DNA from: Cyanobacteria bacterium HKST-UBA02
GTDB lineage: Bacteria; Cyanobacteriota; Vampirovibrionia; Obscuribacterales; Obscuribacteraceae
Length of the DNA stretch: 15,653 nt
NCBI GenBank assembly: GCA_020431945.1
Contig: JAGQHH010000418.1
Coordinates: forward strand, 1 to 15,653
Direction: 5' to 3'
How positions within the stretch are numbered: the stretch's first letter is position 1; each line of letters opens with the position of its first letter. Of the stretch, positions 12,893-15,653 are shown in pieces. The notes below the pieces were generated by a model that was given only the letters and a program-made list of their open reading frames with translations, was not told the origin of the DNA and searched no databases. The translations under genes were made by a program, and so were the position numbers.

Positions 12893-13384
12893 ATGAGCCA
12901 GTACATGCCCATCATCGGCACTCTCGGCTATATCATGTCGAGGGACGGGAAACAGGTGCTTCTGGTGCACCGCAACAAACGTCCTGATGATATTCATTTC
13001 GGCAAATACAACGGGCTTGGCGGCAAGCTCGAGCCCGGCGAGGATGTGGTCTCTGGTTTTTGCCGCGAGGTCAGGGAAGAAGCCGGTATCGAGCCGGTGA
13101 AGCTGGTTATGCGCGGCACGATAAACTGGCCGGGCTTCGGCAAAGACGGCGAGGACTGGCTCGGTTTCATCTTCCGCGTCGATGAATGGCAGGGCGAGCT
13201 CATTGAAGAAAATCATGAAGGCTCTCTCGAATGGGTATCTCTGGATAGTCTGGACGAAATCAATTTCTGGGAGAGCGATCGATACTGGCTCGACATGGTC
13301 TTCGAGAAGACCGACCGGACCTTCCACGGAGTAGCGCCTTTCGACCAGGGCAAGATGATCTCCTGGAATTATGTGCTGTTATGA
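12893..13384 (+). CDS. Nudix hydrolase (MutT / 8-oxo-dGTP diphosphatase-like)
   Basis: The Nudix box is perfect: G44-x5-E50-x7-R58-E59-V60-x-E62-E63-x-G65-I66. The 163-residue length, the GKYNGLGGKLEPGE entry and the late WVSLDSLDEINFW segment fit the MutT/MTH1-like 8-oxo-dGTP or modified-nucleotide pyrophosphohydrolase group. The exact substrate cannot be told from sequence. It begins 8 nt after the ABM gene with only a weak ribosome site (GGAAG), suggesting translation coupled to the upstream gene. Its TGA stop (13382-13384) overlaps an ATG at 13381 in the frame of the next gene. Confidence 0.92.
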   Translation: MSQYMPIIGTLGYIMSRDGKQVLLVHRNKRPDDIHFGKYNGLGGKLEPGEDVVSGFCREVREEAGIEPVKLVMRGTINWPGFGKDGEDWLGFIFRVDEWQGELIEENHEGSLEWVSLDSLDEINFWESDRYWLDMVFEKTDRTFHGVAPFDQGKMISWNYVLL

Positions 13385-13446
13385 GGGTCTCCGGCACTTG
13401 GACCAATCGAAAAGGGGAGACGGTGTTGATACTGCAATCAGGGAAA

Positions 13447-15624
13447 ATGTCTATGCGCACTTTATCGAAGCTTGACGGATCATTGCGAAGGCTTGTCGCA
13501 GCATTGTTTTTCGCGGTTGCGCTGCTCCCCCTGGCCAGCGAGGAGTCACTAGCTCAGGACTCGAGCCCCAGGAAAGTGTATGACCAGGCCTGGCAGATCG
13601 TAAACGATCAGTTTGTCGATCCCAGCTTCAACGGGCAGGACTGGAGCTCCTGGAAGAATCGCTATGGCAGCAAGCTGCGGTCTCGAGATGATGCGCTTCA
13701 GGCTATATCAACCATGCTTTCAAGCCTGAACGATCCTTACACGAGGGCCCTGTCCCGAAAAATGTTCGAGGTCGAGAAGAATCAAATCGAAGCGCGACTT
13801 TTCGGTATCGGCGCGCAACTGGCCAAAAGCAAAGAGAACAAGACCATAGTGATTGCCCCGATCGAAGGAAGCCCGGCATTCAACGCCGGCATTCTGACAG
13901 GCGATCAGATTGTCACTGTGAACGGAGAGGACCTCGAGACCGCATCTTTGGATGAAGTTGTAGGCGAGATCCGCGGTCCGGCTGGAACGGAAGTGACGAT
14001 CGGCATAAATCGAGATGGACAGCAGAAATCCATAAAGATCGTCAGAGGTGAAATCACTATCAGGGCTATAGCGAACCAATCGGTCTTGCCGGGTAATATC
14101 GGCTATATTCGCCTTGATAGCTTGATTGTCAAGAACGCGCCTGCCGAGGTCCGCCAGGCGCTCGAAAGGTTGAAATCGGCAGACGGGATCATTCTCGACC
14201 TGCGGAACAACCCGGGCGGCCTGCTCTCCAACAGCCAGGAGATTGCCGAACTTTTTATCGACGAAGGAGCGCTTCTTTATTCAACCGTCTCTAGAAAAGC
14301 TGTTGAAGCCACTAAATCGAAGTCTCCGGCTTTGTCACATCAACCGCTGGTGGTACTGGTCAATAAAGGCACGGCCAGTGGTGCCGAGATACTGGCCAGC
14401 GCTTTGAGAGACAATGGGCGCGCCAAGCTTATCGGAGAAAAGACTTTCGGTAAGGGTATCGTGCAGGCAATTTTCAACCTGGCTGATGGCTCAGGAATGA
14501 ATGTCACGGTGGGAAGTTATCGTACCGCTCGTAATCGGGTCTTCCACAATAAGGGACTGGAGCCGGATTATACAGTCGAAACGGCGGCCGATAACGGGCC
14601 CTGGTGGTTTGCTCTATCCAGTGGAAGTCTGCGAGCTGCACCCACCGATGGAAAAGACCTTCAGCTTCGCAAGGCAATTTGGGCAGTTCGTAATCAGATT
14701 GCCTTTGCCAGGGGATTGCCTCCGGATCCGGATCCTGAACCGAGCGGACCTGGGCGGTCCACTCATCCCCAAAGTGCTTCCGGAACGCTGGACCAGAAGA
14801 CCCAGGTAACGCCGGAAGAGAAGCCGGGTCAAAGACCGATAAAGGACAAGTGGGCACTGTTAGTGGGCATCAGTAATTTTAAGAAGGCTTCTTTAAATCT
14901 GAAATATCCAGCCAAGGACGCTGGCGACCTTGCCGAATTCCTGGTGAATCAATGCCACTTCGCCAGAGATCATGTCAAAGTCCTTGCCGATCAAAAGGCG
15001 ACCAGGTCGAGCATACTCGACGCTCTGGGCGACAAGTGGCTCCCCAGGGTGGTGAGACCGGACGATCTTGTCCTTCTCTATTTCTCGACCCATGGAAGCC
15101 CCTCTGATCTCGATGTCGGAGGAGTCAATTATCTTATTGCCTGGGATACAGACCCGGAAAGCTTGTATTCAACCGGGCTGCCCATGCAGGATCTGATCAG
15201 GATTATTAAAGCGCGCATTCGTTCCGACCGGATCATCGTGCTGCTCGATGCCTGCTATAGCGGCGCCGTGGATCCTCAGAGCAAAGGAGTTCACAGAGCA
15301 GCTAATGTGAATGTGGAGGCTATATGCCAGGGAACCGGTCAGATGGTAATCTCCTCGAGCGCTCCTGACCAGGTTTCCTGGGAATGCAAACAACAGTCGA
15401 ATAGTGTTTTTACCAAGCATTTGATCAATTCTCTCAAAGTCGATGGTGACCGGACAAAGCTCGGCAGGGCATTCAAGCTGCTCAGAGAAAAAGTCGAAGA
15501 TGAGGTGCAGAGGGATCGAGGAAGACTGCAGAGCCCCGTATTGAAAAGCCAGTGGGAAGGGGATGAGCTGATGATCGCCGTGCCTCCGACCGATCCCCGT
15601 CCGGGGCTTGCCGTGCCTGATTGA
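13447..15624 (+). CDS. Exported PDZ/S41 protease fused to a C14 caspase-like domain
   Basis: From ATG 13447 the product has 725 residues. Residues 1-36 are a signal peptide (basic start, AALFFAVALLPLA core, likely cut after SLA). About 40-115 is the helical N-domain of C-terminal processing proteases, 119-205 a PDZ domain (GSPAFNAGILTGDQIVTVNG), and 210-385 the S41 core with the Ser-Lys dyad Ser311 (KGTASGAEILA) and Lys336 (KTFGKG), 25 residues apart as in D1 processing protease. A Pro-rich linker (about 420-465) leads to a caspase-like domain from 468: KWALLVGISNF, His549 in YFSTHGS, and Cys603 in LLDACYSGA, with Asp601 two before the Cys as in metacaspases. Both active sites look intact. 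ATG 13381 (ATGA overlap with the Nudix stop) and TTG 13426 (behind GGGGAG) are alternative starts; 13447 has AGGGA and gives the best signal peptide. Confidence 0.9.
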   Translation: MSMRTLSKLDGSLRRLVAALFFAVALLPLASEESLAQDSSPRKVYDQAWQIVNDQFVDPSFNGQDWSSWKNRYGSKLRSRDDALQAISTMLSSLNDPYTRALSRKMFEVEKNQIEARLFGIGAQLAKSKENKTIVIAPIEGSPAFNAGILTGDQIVTVNGEDLETASLDEVVGEIRGPAGTEVTIGINRDGQQKSIKIVRGEITIRAIANQSVLPGNIGYIRLDSLIVKNAPAEVRQALERLKSADGIILDLRNNPGGLLSNSQEIAELFIDEGALLYSTVSRKAVEATKSKSPALSHQPLVVLVNKGTASGAEILASALRDNGRAKLIGEKTFGKGIVQAIFNLADGSGMNVTVGSYRTARNRVFHNKGLEPDYTVETAADNGPWWFALSSGSLRAAPTDGKDLQLRKAIWAVRNQIAFARGLPPDPDPEPSGPGRSTHPQSASGTLDQKTQVTPEEKPGQRPIKDKWALLVGISNFKKASLNLKYPAKDAGDLAEFLVNQCHFARDHVKVLADQKATRSSILDALGDKWLPRVVRPDDLVLLYFSTHGSPSDLDVGGVNYLIAWDTDPESLYSTGLPMQDLIRIIKARIRSDRIIVLLDACYSGAVDPQSKGVHRAANVNVEAICQGTGQMVISSSAPDQVSWECKQQSNSVFTKHLINSLKVDGDRTKLGRAFKLLREKVEDEVQRDRGRLQSPVLKSQWEGDELMIAVPPTDPRPGLAVPD

Positions 15625-15653
15625 ACATACATCGGGTAAGGGGGCATGCGTCG

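Noticed and set aside
13381..13446. Start of the S41-caspase gene at ATG 13381 with an ATGA overlap
   Set aside because: Kept as an alternative only: it would put 22 extra residues before the signal peptide and lacks a ribosome site, while ATG 13447 has AGGGA and a normal signal peptide layout.

Overview
The window looks like bacterial chromosomal DNA, moderately GC-rich by eye. Genes are tightly packed, with Shine-Dalgarno sites in front of most starts, several 0-15 nt gaps between genes, and no tRNA, rRNA, transposase or phage gene that I can recognise. The lineage cannot be fixed from sequence alone. The Hanks-type kinase with TPR-like helices, together with a kynurenine cluster, reminds me of Obscuribacterales-like Vampirovibrionia (Melainabacteria). 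That is a weak impression, not a result.

Left part (1-2274). A minus-strand multi-pass membrane protein runs off the left edge. It is an internal duplication of two four-helix halves and ends in an 8-residue tandem repeat. Divergent to it, after a 458-bp non-coding region, lies an AbiEi-like (DUF6088-type) winged-helix protein with no toxin gene beside it. The non-coding region holds four tandem copies of a 37-bp element plus several hairpins, and may be the binding array for this protein. The 3' part of its frame overlaps the next gene by 160 nt and may be frameshifted.

Membrane signalling block (2115-4898, plus strand). A one-helix membrane protein with a TPR-like motif, an integral-membrane HEIAH metalloprotease and a membrane-anchored Ser/Thr kinase follow each other closely, probably as one operon.

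Glutamate decarboxylase block (4895-6741, minus strand). A PLP-dependent glutamate decarboxylase with every signature residue is followed 2 nt later by a small multi-pass membrane protein. The stop of that protein overlaps the kinase stop in a CTAG palindrome. No GadC antiporter gene is visible.

Kynurenine block (7104 to the right edge, plus strand). A 362-bp intergenic region with a good sigma70-type promoter drives 3-hydroxyanthranilate dioxygenase, kynureninase and kynurenine 3-monooxygenase. Together these turn kynurenine into 2-amino-3-carboxymuconate semialdehyde, the precursor of quinolinate and NAD. The same strand continues through a GAF plus degenerate GGDEF protein, an unknown cytoplasmic protein, an IsdG/HmoA-like ABM monooxygenase, a Nudix hydrolase, and an exported protein that fuses a PDZ/S41 (Ctp) serine protease to a C14 caspase-like cysteine protease. 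Tryptophan dioxygenase and formamidase are absent from the window.

The most unusual items are the S41-caspase double protease, the Asn in place of the PLP-binding Asp in kynureninase, the inactive-looking GGDEF protein inside the kynurenine operon, the duplicated membrane protein and the 37-bp repeat array.
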